Assembly (NCBI GenBank): GCA_949130485.1
Contig: OX422183.1
Coordinates: 4,828,136-4,892,135, forward strand
Reading direction: 5' to 3'
DNA: 64,000 nt
DNA from: Agelas oroides
Taxonomy: Eukaryota; Porifera; Demospongiae; Agelasida; Agelasidae
Shown here piece by piece: positions 45,401 to 57,852 of the stretch; the first letter of the stretch is position 1, and each line of letters starts with the position of its first letter. A program made the position numbers and the translations under genes. The notes under the pieces are model-generated. The model was not told the DNA's origin and searched no databases. It saw only the letters and a list, made by a program, of their open reading frames with translations.

Positions 45401-46226
45401 TCCTCATCAAATTATACACCTGTGCCGAGTGCCACAGAGATGATGTCTTCATTTGTAACTGCTACTCAAACCCATGCAGAACCACACCCTGAGATACGTA
45501 TTTCGATCCCAGGAAATTTACAGCGAAGAACCAATCACCTCCCCGGAGTTACTGTCAGACCCTCCCCCGACGCAGGATGACAGTACCAACACCATACAGG
45601 AGACACCAAACAGCCAATTCAGACTGTTCCTCTCGGTAACACCGTGCAGCCATGTACAAGGAATATATAACCATAGCCCTTCCCCCTTCTGTTTAGCTCC
45701 ACACCAACCCCAAGCCCAGCCCATGTCCCTACCCTAACTCCCCCCAGGACCAGCCCCCCCTCTGTAGCACTAGATCCCAGCATGAAGAATCCCTACCCGG
45801 ATCCCCTGAACTATTCAGCCCCACCCCCGCAAGTAGCACAATCCAGAACAAATGGCCATCACCCCCCCTCTCCCTCAACAATCCCCATACATTAGGAGAA
45901 GGCACAGGCTACATAACTGTGCAAGCCTTGCCTTAACAAATGGGAGCTATGATGTGCATAGCAGTGTTGGCGCTCCCCCACCTGACACCTCAACTTCTGC
46001 ATGCATGGTTTCATTCCACAGTCTGATTGGCTCCTCATAATTTTGAGTGGAAATAGTCGACAGAAAATACACGGAAATGCTACCAGTCCTCTTTCCCAAT
46101 TTTTCAGACGGGACTTGGGAACAAGGCTGTACCAAACCTACTCATACACATTCATTTAGCTGCACATACCATTTCAATGCACCATCCTCGGGTATAGTTT
46201 AACTAGATACCATATAGCAGGAAATT
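45401..46226. other. No recognisable gene
   Basis: Proline-rich, C-rich short ORFs only; no domain seen. Confidence 0.4.
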
Positions 46227-46575
46227 TCACAAGGCAGAAAATTTCTTGCCAAGCACATTGTCATCGAACTGCAGATCCCGCAAGTCAACAGAAAATTGGC
46301 CCATTTTGTCATAGAAACATCGAGCAAACTGCGGAAATTTTTGGTAACCTATGATCAACTTGCCCGTCGTCACCACAACTGTGAATGGATCCTCGTAGTT
46401 AGCTCGCTCCCTTAGGCATGGCAGTTCTTGGCCAACAGCAACCCACATGCTTTGATAAGCGTAGTAGCCTCTTACTATCTTTTCTGAATTGAAATACACG
46501 CTGGGTTCCCTAGTAGGGTCACCCTTTCCATGTGTGATTGTAGGGGTGTGGTCAGAGATCGTGACCTGTTGCAAA
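46227..46575 (-). CDS. HIRAN-like domain exon or fragment
   Basis: The minus-strand frame (46604-46227) has a likely acceptor TTTGCAACAG just before VTISDHTPTITHGKG. It continues REPSVYFNSEKIVRGYYAYQ, WVAVGQELPCLRERANYEDP, FTVVV, IIGYQKFPQFARCFYDKMG. The order (V-G-Y strand, L-x-x-E-N-x-x-D-P-F-x-V, I-G-Y) resembles HIRAN modules, found in many sponge and cnidarian proteins of unknown role and in DNA-repair helicases. No flanking exons were found; it may be a stranded pseudo-exon. Confidence 0.4.
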
Positions 46576-47222
46576 ATAAAAATCGCAAAATTTTTTCCTG
46601 GCATGTTTGTTGGTGATTCGTGAAAATTTATGCTTGCAAAAATATCCTACAACATGCACCGCACATACATATTACACTGGTGTGCACACTTATGTACTAA
46701 CACGCACACACCATGCACAAGCATGCATGCATAGCTAACTAGAAAATGTAGAACATTGTGGGGGCGAGCCTGAGCAAGCAGCTAACATGCACATGAATAG
46801 ACTAAGCTTCACGCTGAAATGATGAGCTGAATCGGTAGCGTTTATGAGTGTCGTTTATGCACTACCCTTACCTGAAATGACTGATCTCAACCTGGCGTGT
46901 ATAATTTTGTATGGTCGGCGAGCAGCCTGCCGTTGATGGTCGGTCCGTAGCTGCTGTGACAAACAAGAAGGTGCCGTGCGTGCTTAAACTTGAACCGTCT
47001 CCACTACGGTTGCCAACGCTGCACTCTGGCAGTAGCCCAGCATTGTCATGCCATGACCTTCACCTATAATTTGAGGCTACCTTCTGCACGAGGACGTTCA
47101 ATTTTCAGGAAATATTTAAACGCGCATTTAAAATTTACGGTATATGGCCGCAAGCACGGTCGTATACACACACATCTGAGCAATGCAGTCCCGCTAGTGT
47201 GGGGCTCGCTCAGGCTCGCCCC

Positions 47223-47256
47223 AATTACACAACACACACACACATGCACACGCATA

Positions 47257-47289
<33 letters not shown>
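47223..47289. repeat. CA microsatellite
   Basis: (CA)n interrupted by TGCACACGCATACACC. Nothing else recognised across 46576-48254. Confidence 0.8.
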
Positions 47290-48254
47290 CAGCTGATTAA
47301 CTGGATTTGATCCCCTGTTACACAATTGCCCTATTATAGCTAGGCTTCCACACTATAGAATGGGTTAGCTTAATAAATGGGCAGAGCAAGTTGGTTTGTC
47401 CACTCGCATTCAAGTCACCAATTCCTTTCCACTTGGGGTGCAGTTACTAATAAATAAAAAAAAGACAGCAACAAGTGAACAAAGTTTTCAGAATGACAAG
47501 CAGAGGTCTTCAGAGAAGACTGTTTTGCAAGCTGAAGTGTTTGTTACCTACGTGTACCAATGGAACAGTAACTGTTGTGATATGCTGTGCACATTATGAT
47601 TTTCTATTAGCATGCAAATGCCAAGATGATTTCTCCATGAAGATTTAGTCTAGTCATGTACCCAGCCTGTTACACCCCCTTCTGCCTGTCAGAAGCTTTT
47701 GTGGTGTGCAACTGTATTGCAGAAAATTTACGGGACAAGATTTTTATGAATTTGTTATCATCAGTATTCAAATGACAGAAAGTATACTTTCCAAAGCTCA
47801 TAGTCCCAAGGGTTAACAGAGAAACCACTTATAATACATTTATTGTTGCAAGGATAGAACACATATCAGGAAAGCAGAAACACCTGCAAAACGCAGTACT
47901 TAAGAATGATATATGATAATCCACCATTCAACTTGGTAGTGTAGTGCTCGCTCAAGGTCACCCTAACAACATACATTTCGTTGTCAAACATCGATTTATG
48001 TGTATGTTAGTGGAAGTGCAGCATTTCATCTACAAGGAGAGCGGGAAGAAGGCTTTCCTTCCAAAGCGATTGTTGTGTAGTAGGTAGACAACTGCATAGA
48101 AAATTTGTGCAAACTGCTCGGTTGCACCCCCCAAACTATCACACAGTGCAAAGCATCACATTTGTCAAACTTTTTTTTTTAAGATGAAGCCATGACATTA
48201 GTTGCTTCCTCAGTCTTAATTCTAAATAGATACCTTTTTTTTTACTTACCACAG

Positions 48255-51200
48255 CTCTGGAAAACCAGTCACATTATGAAGCCTATCAACAGGCATTAAT
48301 GGAAGGAGTTGCGATATCATTGAAGTATCTGAAAGTCCTCTTTTTCGGTCCTCCACGAACGGGTAAAACATCCTTGAGACGTCGCCTGGTTGGGGAGATT
48401 CTGAACCTATCAAATGAAGTATTTCAAGCAAGCACTGGCACAGCAGAAGCTTATGATGTCATTGTCAAGCTAGTTGAAGACAAGCTGACCACTTCAACAA
48501 CTGTTGTCACAAAGTCCAAGTGGTCAACTGTAAAAGCCTTGCTTGGCAAAGAAAAAAGCACTCATGAGACAGACTTGGATGAAGAATTGCGGATTCTCTA
48601 TGAGATTATTTATGGAGTTATTCTCACCAGTGAAAAGAGTTCACACATTCCTAATCCAGTCAATAACCTAGAAACCCAGGATGAAGCTACCAAAATGCAA
48701 AGTCTTCCTAATGTGAACACAAATACTCTTTCAAGTGCCAATTCATCCAAAGTAGTTAAAATTAATCCCAACCCTTCTATTTTTCAAGAAGTCTCATCAG
48801 TTGGAGAGTCAGGGTATGGACTAAGTGCCAAAGAAGTGGAAGAAATTGAAAAGGCATTTGTAGCTTTTAGAAAGGTATTTCATACACCTGGACAGAAAGA
48901 ACTTAAATTATTACTGAATGAAACAATGCTTATGAACATGGTTGACACAGGTGGTCAACCAGCATTTATTGAGATGCTTCCAGCTTTGACAATCGGCCCA
49001 GCACTCTATCTCATCTTCTTCAGGCTCAACCAAGAGCTGAAAGAAAGATACCAGATAAAGTATGTCAGTGAAGGGAGTGAAGATGTCCAGTTAGATGATT
49101 CTTCATACACTGTTGAAGAAGTCATTTTTCAAGCCCTATCAAGCATAGCATGTTTCAGCTGCACTGCACCTAAGAAAGCTAACATGCCTAGTGCAGCTCA
49201 TGCTGCTGTGCTTATAGCCACACATAAGGATCAGCTTGGAAGTGATCCAGAAGCTGAAATCAAAGCTAAAGATGATGCACTTCAAGAACACCTGAAAGAG
49301 ATTTTGGAAACCGACCTTTTTGAAAATTTTCTGCGATATTCTTCCGATGATCAGCTCATGTTTACAATTGACAACATGACGGGAGATGAAAAAGAGCTGG
49401 CACAAGTTTGACAACGTCTTGAGGAGGTAATCAAGCAAGAATTTGATGACTTCCCCATTCCAGCTTCTTGGCTTATGCTCAACATCTTCTTTCGTAAGAT
49501 AGGCAAACGTATCTTGAGCCTGTCGCAATGTCGTGAGATTGGAAATAGGCTGGAAGTGAGAGATACAGATGAAGCACTGTGGTTCCTGCACCACTGTGTT
49601 GGAACCCTGATGCACTTTCCTGACATAGAGGAGATCAAAGACATCGTAATCTGTGATCCTCAAGTTGTCTTTGACAGTGTTACAGATCTGATTTTGAATA
49701 GCTTCAAACTTAAGCAAGTAAACAAGGTAGCCTGTGACAAGTTCAAAGAAACTGGCCAGTTCAGCTTTAAGGATATTCAGAAGATTGCAAAGAACTCAAA
49801 AAGTGACAGCCTCCCCCTGCCAAAACTTGTCAAGCTCCTTGAATATCTCAACATTATTGCACCCATCAAACCTGAATGCCCTTCATTTTCTGGTTTCTCA
49901 ACTACTAGTCAGTCACAATCAGATGCCTACCAAGAGGAAAAGTACTTTATGCCTGCTGTACTAAAACAGGCTAAAGAAGAAGAGCTGTACATGATGCAGA
50001 ATCCCACAGCTCCAGCCCCTCTGATGGTTCACTTTAAGTGTGGCTTTGTACCTGTTGGTGTGTTCTGTGCTAAGATAGCCAGCCTTGTTGCTCAAGAGGA
50101 GACTCTTGGGTGGACTCTTCAGAAGCCACACAAACATCATTCTAAGAGATGTGATCAATTTTTGTGTAAGAACAAAGTCACATTTCGAATAAATGGTGCC
50201 TATGATGTAACCCTGATATCGAAGCCTAAATGGTATGAAATTCATGTTACTTGTATCTCAACTGCAGACAGGGCTGCACTGGTAGAGATCTGCATCCATA
50301 TTGTAGAAACTATCTGTGACACTCTTGACCAAGTCATCTCCAAGATGAGATACAAGTACTATCCAACATCTTCCTCTTCTGATCAAACACTCTACGAGCT
50401 GGGTTTCAAGTGCCCAGAACATCCAAATGATGATCACTTGATCATTAACAGACCAAAAAGTGGTATAGAAACTCCATCACAGACCGCAAAGACTCTCTGG
50501 TTGAACTACATTGAAGGCAAGTCGATAATGATTTGTCCTCTTGAAGGAGGGAAGGCCATTGACTTCACAGAGGCAAGCTTGCCTCGCTTGTTTGCTGAAC
50601 AGAGTCTTATCTGGTTTAGAAGTGTAAGTCAGTTTAGTTGGCCAGTTTCATTCAATATTAATAGTTACGCATTTGACTTACTATTTTCTCGTAGGATGTG
50701 AAAATCTCTCCTGTGTTACCTGACTCAATACTTGGTAAGAACACCTAGCTATATGTGGCTTCAGTATTAGTTTAGCCACTTAAGCTTTCATGGCAGCAAA
50801 TCTAACAGTGACCACATGTGACACCACATTGACTGCATGTATTTTATTTGCAGATGATCCTCAGTTGCCAAAGATAACAATATCTCACCTACAACTGATC
50901 AAATATTGTCACCGTACCTGTAGCAAGCAGTCATTCAGGCTACTTCAGTGTCTTGCCCCAAAGTGGAGAGAAGTGGGGGAGATTCTAGGCCTTCATCAAG
51001 CTGTGATTCAAACTATTGGATCAGGAAGGGATCCTGAGGATTGCATTCGTCAAGTGTTAGTGAAGTGGCTTAACGATGCCCCCCAGTTACCCAATTACCG
51101 CCAGTACCCCTTGACTTGGAGGGGGCTTCACAACCTTCTGCTAGATTCAGATAATGGTGAAGCAGCTGTTGAACTAAAGGTTGCTCTTTCAAGTCAGTTC

Positions 51201-52886
51201 AGCACTGTGCGAGGCACTTATGAAGCTACAAGTAAGTGTAAGTGAATGTCTCATGGAGCTTCAATGTGTTTGATAGCAGCCATGCTTTGGTAGAAAGTTG
51301 CCTTTCTGCATATTTGCAAATGTATTAGTAATCTGTAGTGTTTGCTCACAGATACAGCTGCAGGGTGCACTGATCAACTTCACTCTACTGTGGCAGAAGG
51401 CCTTTCTCACTTGAAACTGTCTGATGCATTGCAGGCTACAGAAACAAGCCCACAAAATGGTAATAATGAACTTCTCTGTTGACTCACCCATATGAATGGC
51501 TAACATTTGTCTGTCACTTATTGTCTACATAGCTACTCTGTCACAAGGACAAACCAGTCAACCTCACTCCACTACTACTATTACTGGAGGTGTTACCACT
51601 CCTGAAATGCCACCAATTTTCAGGCAAAAAAGTAAAGTAAAATGCTTATTCTAACATGTGCTGTCTCTAGGGTGTATGTTGTTTGGAGTTCATAAAAGTG
51701 TGCTGTGGTTTGTATGGTTTCTGTGTTAGCTCTACCTGTGATTTTACCATGCATGCATGATTTCTTGCTGATTATACAAGATTAAGTGCTTATTTTAATG
51801 TGAGTGCGGCTAGCACAAAAATCACTGGTAGAGCTAACACATAAACCATATAAACTACAATTCACTTTCCATGGAACTCATGCACATGGGGCTTAATTAT
51901 GGTGCATGAGTTCCATGAGTACCATGGAAAGCAGTTTATACAATTGATGTGTTAGGTCAATACCTGAGATCTTACAATGGTTGATTTCTCACTAATCAAT
52001 CTACAAATATCAATGCTTTCTACCTAGGCACATCTACTGATGTAACTTCCCAGATGACTGTATTACATGAACAAACTGACTGGCCTTGTGCTACCAGCAC
52101 TGCAGAGGTTCAAGAACTCCAACCATCTGAAACACAACCCTCGGAAACACTTCCTGTTGTGGCGAGAAAACAAGGTAAATACTTCAATTATATTGAGGGT
52201 ATATAGCACAGCATATGATAGAACTTTTCTTGATTTTATGCAGTTGGAAATGTTCACCCTGAATTCCGTCAGTCCATGTCATTTGAAGAGTTCACGGACT
52301 TGTTGAAACAAAGAGGAATTATGGAAAAAGACATTTACTTGTTGACAAGTAAGTGATATGCGTATCAATACAGCATACATATGGTAGAAGTTCCAACTGT
52401 AATGTGTCACAGTCCATGGATTATTCCTTCACGCATTTCACTCGCACGTCACCTGTCAAAAATGTAGTATCTCAAAACTTTCAGGAAAGGGAGAGTTCAG
52501 TACATTCAGTGTTGTTTTTATTGTACTTCATAAATGTTAACTGCCAATTTTGCGTGATTTCAACGGACCGAGACAGCATTAATTGTTTGTACTTACTAAA
52601 ATGAATTCAGAATATCAGTTACAGTTAACTACATAACAACTGTGCAACTGTGCATCACTGCTGTTTGAGCAAATACGAATAATCAGGCTTGCAAGTACTT
52701 ACTGTTCCACAGAGAAGAGAGAGTGTAGGTTAGGCCAGATGTTCTGTATCTTGCTGTCTCTTTGTTGCAGGGGAGTCAATCAATGCTAAAGCATTTTGTA
52801 TGTTGGAAGAAGAACAACTTATGGAACTTGGTGTGTCCTTTGGAGGAAGGATGATTCTCAGAAAGTTGATGAAAGAGTTGAAATGA
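48255..52886 (+). CDS. ROC-COR GTPase with Death and SAM domains (ROCO family), one in-frame stop
   Basis: Inferred exons: 48255-50623, 50695-50734, 50854-51231, 51352-51459, 51533-51631, 52028-52174, 52244-52348, 52771-52886; all have GT-AG borders and consistent phases. The first visible exon has a Ras-like ROC domain: P-loop GPPRTGKTS (about 48347-48373), DTGGQ (48944-48958), and THKD (49220-49231). A long acidic insert lies between P-loop and G3. COR follows (FPIPASWLML onward). The third exon has a Death domain (HRTCSKQSFRLLQCLAPKWR, GEILGL, DPEDCIRQVLVKWLND). The last two form a SAM domain (MSFEEFTDLLKQRGIMEKDI, LEEEQLMELGVSFGGRM). TGA at 49409-49411, between ROC and COR, breaks an otherwise open frame; relatives often have Arg nearby, so CGA-to-TGA is likely. 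The start is not secure: the exon opens upstream of ATG 48299, phase 1, needing an earlier exon. Confidence 0.85.
49409..49411 (+). other. In-frame TGA splitting the ROCO gene
   Basis: The frame is open for 384 codons before it (from 48255) and about 400 after it within the same exon. Downstream codons continue the family sequence directly (QRLEEVIKQEFDDFPIPASW). It may be a null allele, an assembly error, or a fixed inactivation. Confidence 0.9.
51700..51960. mobile_element. Fold-back element in a ROCO intron
   Basis: GGTTTCTGTGTTAGCTCTAC (about 51718) is mirrored at about 51833-51855 (GTAGAGCTAACACATAAACC), and CATGGAACTCATGCAC at 51872 is mirrored at 51902-51920. The structure is two nested hairpins inside the intron 51632-52027. 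Confidence 0.6.
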
Positions 52887-53248
52887 TAGTGCAGTTGTGT
52901 TTGTATTTGTACATTATGTGGTTGTGTTTAATGTTGTATTAGGAAGACATTTACCTAACTATAGACTGGTAGTGTAGTGTCAGAGTTATATACTATTTCT
53001 CTCCTTTGTGATCATAGCTTCTGTAGTGTTTGGTTAGCAAGTTAGGGATGTTATTTTTGGAGTTGGTTTCTGTAGCTGCATTCACAAGTACCTTAATTAG
53101 CTGTCATAGCTTTTGTAGTGTTTGGGTTAGCAAGTTAGGGATATCATTTGTTTAGTTAGTTTCTGTAGCTGCATTGACAAGTACTTTAGCCTATTTGTGC
53201 TTCAGTGTATCACTCACTGTTTAGTTGTATGGTATGACTTGTTTTAGC

Positions 53249-53254
53249 AATAAA
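53249..53254 (+). terminator. Polyadenylation signal candidate for the ROCO gene
   Basis: AATAAA in TTTAGCAATAAACTGAGC, about 360 bases after the SAM-domain stop, followed by T/G-rich sequence. The 3' UTR contains a diverged direct repeat (about 53015-53065 and 53100-53180). Confidence 0.5.
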
Positions 53255-53394
53255 CTGAGCAAATTTCTTATGATATGGTGTCACTATCACTCTCAAATAT
53301 GATAGCTCAATCAGATTGCAGAATATGTGTCATGATTTAAGCAATGGTATTTCAATTTGTCTCACATGGCCATTTCTTTTTGGCTGTCCCAAGA

Positions 53395-53614
53395 GACTTT
53401 GCAGCCTTTTTGGGGTATTGTAAACCTTCAGAGCTCCGGGTCTGGCCAGGTCGGGCCTCTTCACAATGCTGCTGAATTTGGTCACCTACAAGTGATGAAC
53501 AATGCTGTAATCCTGACAAGGAACCTGTCCACTAAAAAGATGGTGCTCTTGAAGTGTACAGCTTCACGATTTAAAACATATGGGTCGACGTTTCCACCCA
53601 TTGTTGTAGATTAA
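53395..53614 (+). pseudogene. Ankyrin-repeat fragment
   Basis: GPLHNAAEFGHLQVM (about 53450-53497) matches the TPLHxAAxxGHLxVV ankyrin helix pair. No other repeat is intact around it. It is likely debris of an ankyrin gene like the one at 63569. Confidence 0.4.
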
Positions 53615-53899
53615 CATCTGAGGTGGCATGGAAAACCTGCAAAGAAAGGATGTCAAGGTGATTCAAGTGACTCTATCATCTGAAAACCATGACAAATTCC
53701 ATGCCTGCAGAAAAGAGTAAAAATTCCTGGTGTCAGTGTTGGATGGCTTAGGAGTATTTTCTGTAGGCATCTGGGTCATCACATATCTTGTGGCTGTCAG
53801 CTTGGTACATCCTCTTTCCTCACATTTGTGGAAGATTTGGGAAGAACATCAGTAGTGGGTTTGGCTGGCATGGGAGGGAAATTTGGTTCACAGTTTACA

Positions 53900-54180
53900 C
53901 CATCCAAAAATGCCGGATAACTAGAATATAATCTGTTTTTGGATGATAGTTTCCAAAAAAAGGATGACCAGAATCATTCAAATGTGGATGATATTTTAGT
54001 CATCCAAAAATGGATGACTAGACGCTTCCAAAAGTGGATGATATTTTACGTCATCCAAAAATGGATGCTAGAATCCAATTAAAATTGGATTTTTTTTTTC
54101 TCATTCTATATAGAAACAAATGAACTAAAATCATCCAAATATGGATGATTACAGATGGTCATAATCATCCATTTTTGGAA
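53900..54180. repeat. ~45-bp degenerate repeat with TGGATGA / CATCCAAAAA motifs
   Basis: TCATCCAAAAATGGATGACT and GTGGATGATATTTTA-GTCATCC recur several times in both orientations, giving hairpin-prone DNA. No gene is visible. Confidence 0.6.
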
Positions 54181-54201
54181 CCAGACTATAGCTGCTCTTT
54201 G

Positions 54202-54301
54202 TAGCCTCATTCCCAGGCCTCCCCCATTTTTTGTTCTTCGGTTTGTGTTCATTATAGCAAACTCAAAAGCAGAAAATAAGGGAGGCCTGGGAATAAGGCC
54301 A
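54202..54301. mobile_element. 100-bp fold-back element, TAGCCTCATTCCCAGGCC type
   Basis: The left end TAGCCTCATTCCCAGGCCTC is mirrored by GGAGGCCTGGGAATAAGGCC. It is the same family as 22370-22800 and 28628-29430. A clean target duplication is not evident. Confidence 0.7.
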
Positions 54302-54944
54302 CACTCTGTGAGTTCATATAATATGCACTTGTTACTATAGAAACAAAGCCAAAGTTTGAATCTTGATTTGAAAAGTGGGATCACTGCAGCACAAATGGCC
54401 TGCCATGCCCCCAAGTTTTCAGTCAGTTTTCGCCACTCTATATGTCCTGTACTACAAATTAAAAGCTGTGGCCCCCAATCAAAAGTTTTTCCTACGCCTC
54501 TGTACTGTGAGCATGCATAAAAGATGCTAAAGTTAGAAGGTACTGTGAAGTGATACATTTGAATGATGACTGATAAATACAAACTGAAACTGTGATTGCT
54601 TCAAGATGAAGATGTATGTGTATAATGGAAAAAATAAACAATACATTGTCAATATGCATACACTGACAAAAACTGCTCAAAATGAAGCAACTAGAACAAT
54701 TTTTGAGTATCAAAACAGTTCAGAGGAGAGGAGGGGAGATGAGGTGTGTAAATGCTGGAAGGACAGGTTATGTGTATGGATGATCAGTTGCAGAGGAGAC
54801 TGTCATAGACCAGAAGAGGTGAAGTCAAGTCATGGTGTGTGTGTGTGTGTGTGCCCCCAGGCTGAGTAGTAGCTCAGAGTGGTTGGGTGCGGGCAACGTC
54901 TAGCAATAGACCGTGAAAACTACTCAATAACAGCAGATTTGGGT

Positions 54945-57120
54945 CACAATGAGTGTGAGCTCAGGGTGTCGGCCAATGACACCACTCAACTTATTCCAAG
55001 TCTGCTCCCCTGCGGAGGAAATGCAATCCTGTGTACAACATCTTGCACAAAGAGCGAGAAGAGGGAGAAGGTCAATTACATGGAAGCTAAGTACGTGGAA
55101 TGTGCATTCAATGGTGGACACAGATGGTCCAGTGGAGATAGCCAGTCAGAGGGCAGATAGCCACAGAGGTGAGGACAGAAAGGTCCACTTGATTGTGAAT
55201 GAGCTGAAAAGGTATGATGTGAAGGTGGCAGCATTGCAAGAGACAAAGTGGTTTGGAAGCGAAGTGTATCAGGTGAGCGGAAGTGTGGTTCTGACGGCAG
55301 GAAGAAAAACACCAGGAGAGGGAGAGAATGTGGTGAGAGGATAAGGAGTGGCTCTAATACTTTCAGGGCTAGCCATAGACGCTTGGAAGAGATGAGGCAG
55401 CCAATGGTCAGCATGGAGTTCCAGAGCAATCTCAGCTTGCCTGCAAGTGGGGAAGGGGGCAGCAGGCAGGTTGCATGTGGTGTCATGCTATGCGCCAACA
55501 AGAGCTGCTAGCAGGGAAACAAAGGACACCTTCCACCAGGCCACAATATGCAACACATGGTACATGAAGCGAGACATTCACAAGCAGACCTAGCAACATC
55601 CAAAGTCCAAACAGTGGAGCTGCATTGATTTCGTGATCACTCATCAGAGAGATAGGAGAATGTGCATGGATGTGAGTGTAAGGAGAGGGGCAGAATGCAA
55701 CATTGACCATCGGATGCTCTGTACAACTTTGAGGCTGAAGAGAAAAAATTACCACACACCTGTGCCACCAGCTGACAACAGACGGTATGATGTGTCCAGC
55801 CTAGCACGTGTAGAGGTGGGGAGAACTGAGGGCAATGAGGTGAAGACGGCATTTATTGAGCAGGTGTTGGAGAAGGCAAGGAAAGATTGGCCAGTTGACG
55901 GCAGTGTGCAGGAGAAATGGTCTGTGGTACACAGTGTTCTGACAGAGACACCAGATGATGTTTTGGGAAAGGTGAGGAGTTACCAGCCAGACTGGTTCCA
56001 CAAGTCCATGGAGGAGTTGAAACCCCTCCTACAGCAGAGGAATGATGCTTACAAGAAATGGCTAGCCACTAAAAGGATGGCGGATCCCTCTAGGTTCAAG
56101 GAAGCTAGAAATGTGGCAAGGAAGGCTATTAGGAATGCTAAGAACAGCTGGTTCCAAGGGAAGGCAGAGGAATTAAGCAGAGAGGGAGCGTTTTGGTGGG
56201 AAGAAAGTGTGGAAGTGTATAAGGGACATGCAGCATGGACATAGAGGACTATAAGGCCTTCTAGAGTGGTGAGCATAGAGGATGAGGATGGGGTGCCATG
56301 TGTGATCATGGATGCACAGCACCAACGCTGGAGGAGGCAGTTTAACAATGTGCTAAACATCAGGACCATGTTTGTGGCAGAAGAGATGGAGAGTGTGCGC
56401 CAAAGAGAGGTGAGGGTTGACCTAGCTAATATTCCATCACAGCTAGAGGTCACCGAAAACTGAAGAATGGAAAGGCTGCAGGCACCTCTGGCATACTACC
56501 TGAGATGTTGAAGGTAGGACGCGAGAATGGAGATTTTGTTGGGATGATAACAGAACTGTCAGGACAGCCTGGGAAGAGAAGTGTGTGCCACAGGAGTGGG
56601 TAGATGCAAATACCACCAAGCTCACCAGCACCAGCTGCCCAGGGGGCCCAAGGAGGTGGAATGTACTGTGTGTGGTAGGCAGTTCAGAAGAGAGTGCAAC
56701 AAGGCATGTCATAAATGCTCACAAGAGAGAAGGAGGCCAGTGAGACAGCAGGAGGGAGCAGTAAGGTGTGTGTGGTTCAGGAGCAGAGGGGGTCTTGCAG
56801 CACACAGGTGTGATAGGGAAGAGGGAGCAGGGGAGCAGTATAGCAGTTCTGACATCACCACCATGGCCTCTGCTGGAGCTGGAGTGCAACAGGTGAGAAG
56901 TGGACAGGATGGAAGGCCAGATAGGAACACAGGAGTGCAGTGTGGTGAGTGTGGCAGGAGGTTCTGCAGGCCTGGAGATATGAAAAGACACAAGTGTGTG
57001 GCAGAGAGGTCCAGGCCAGTGGAGGAGCAGCAGCCGGGCACAGTGCAGTGTAGTGTGTGCCAGAAATGGTTCAGAAGTAAAGGGGGCCTTGCTGTCCATA
57101 AATGTAGGAGTACTGGCTAG
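54945..57120 (+). mobile_element. Non-LTR retrotransposon (LINE) with internal RT deletion
   Basis: An AP-type endonuclease is readable across several frames: STWNVHSM, VAALQETKWFG, VVLTAGRKTP, GVALIL, VSCYAPTRA, CIDFVITHQRD, NIDHRMLC. A linker with LLQQRNDAYKKWLATKRMAD (56023-56082) and KNGKAAGTSGILPEMLK (about 56462-56513) starts the RT. Across a shift, EEKCVPQEWVDANTTK follows. Instead of the RT palm, the sequence passes within about 30 bases into zinc-finger sequence, so most of the RT, including its catalytic DD, is missing. The copy is non-autonomous and multiply frameshifted. Confidence 0.8.
56581..57120 (+). pseudogene. C-terminal zinc-finger region of the LINE
   Basis: The 180-codon open frame has Cys/His modules: VECTVCGRQFRRECNKACHKC, CVWFRSRGGLAAHRC (first Cys pair incomplete), VQCGECGRRFCRPGDMKRHKC and VQCSVCQKWFRSKGGLAVHKC. 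The pattern C-x2-C-x12-H-x-C differs from classical C2H2 spacing (H-x3-H). Such C-terminal nucleic-acid-binding fingers occur in several LINE clades. The region is intact despite decay upstream. Confidence 0.7.
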
Positions 57121-57221
57121 CCATGCAGGACAGGAATGGCCAATGTGAAGCACATTCTCCCTCTCCCTCTCGCTCCTCCATGGAGGGACACGTGACCTTT
57201 AAAGGCTGTGTTACGACAGGA

Positions 57222-57373
<152 letters not shown>

Positions 57374-57852
57374 ATCGGTAGCTATATGTACATCTTTATA
57401 CAGGACTGCTGATAGGAATACTATTTTTTCCCTTTATATGAAGGTAGCTATACCTTACTAATTAGGACACAGTTCTTGTCACCAGGTGTCCACATAGGAA
57501 ACAAGCAAGTTTCACTCAGCAGTAACAATATTGTTATTCCAAACTAATAGCTAGCTACGTATCTGCTTGGTGAACTTACACCTTAAATTTAGTGTAAACA
57601 ATAAAACCTATAGGGTTGCTAAATTGCTAATTAAGACATAACTAGCATAGATTTGTCTAGACTCAATTGCCTTTTGAATACTGGGTGGAGCAGGATGTGG
57701 TGTGAAGGTTTTCTTCTTGTTAGCTAGTGTTCACATACAGCAGTAGGCTAGCTGGAAAAGATCTGATTGTATTGCTGAATGTAAGTTTAGCTAATCGCTG
57801 GATCGAAGCACTGACACTAGTAGTGTTCACAACAACTGCCAAGAAGGTGATT

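Noticed and set aside
49409-49411. Selenocysteine or programmed readthrough at the ROCO TGA
   Set aside because: The next base is C and the downstream codon is CAA, not the known CTA readthrough context. I see no convincing SECIS-like hairpin, and family relatives do not use Sec there.
49139-49717. 192-codon minus-strand ORF
   Set aside because: It lies antisense to the well-supported ROC-COR exon and has no domain.
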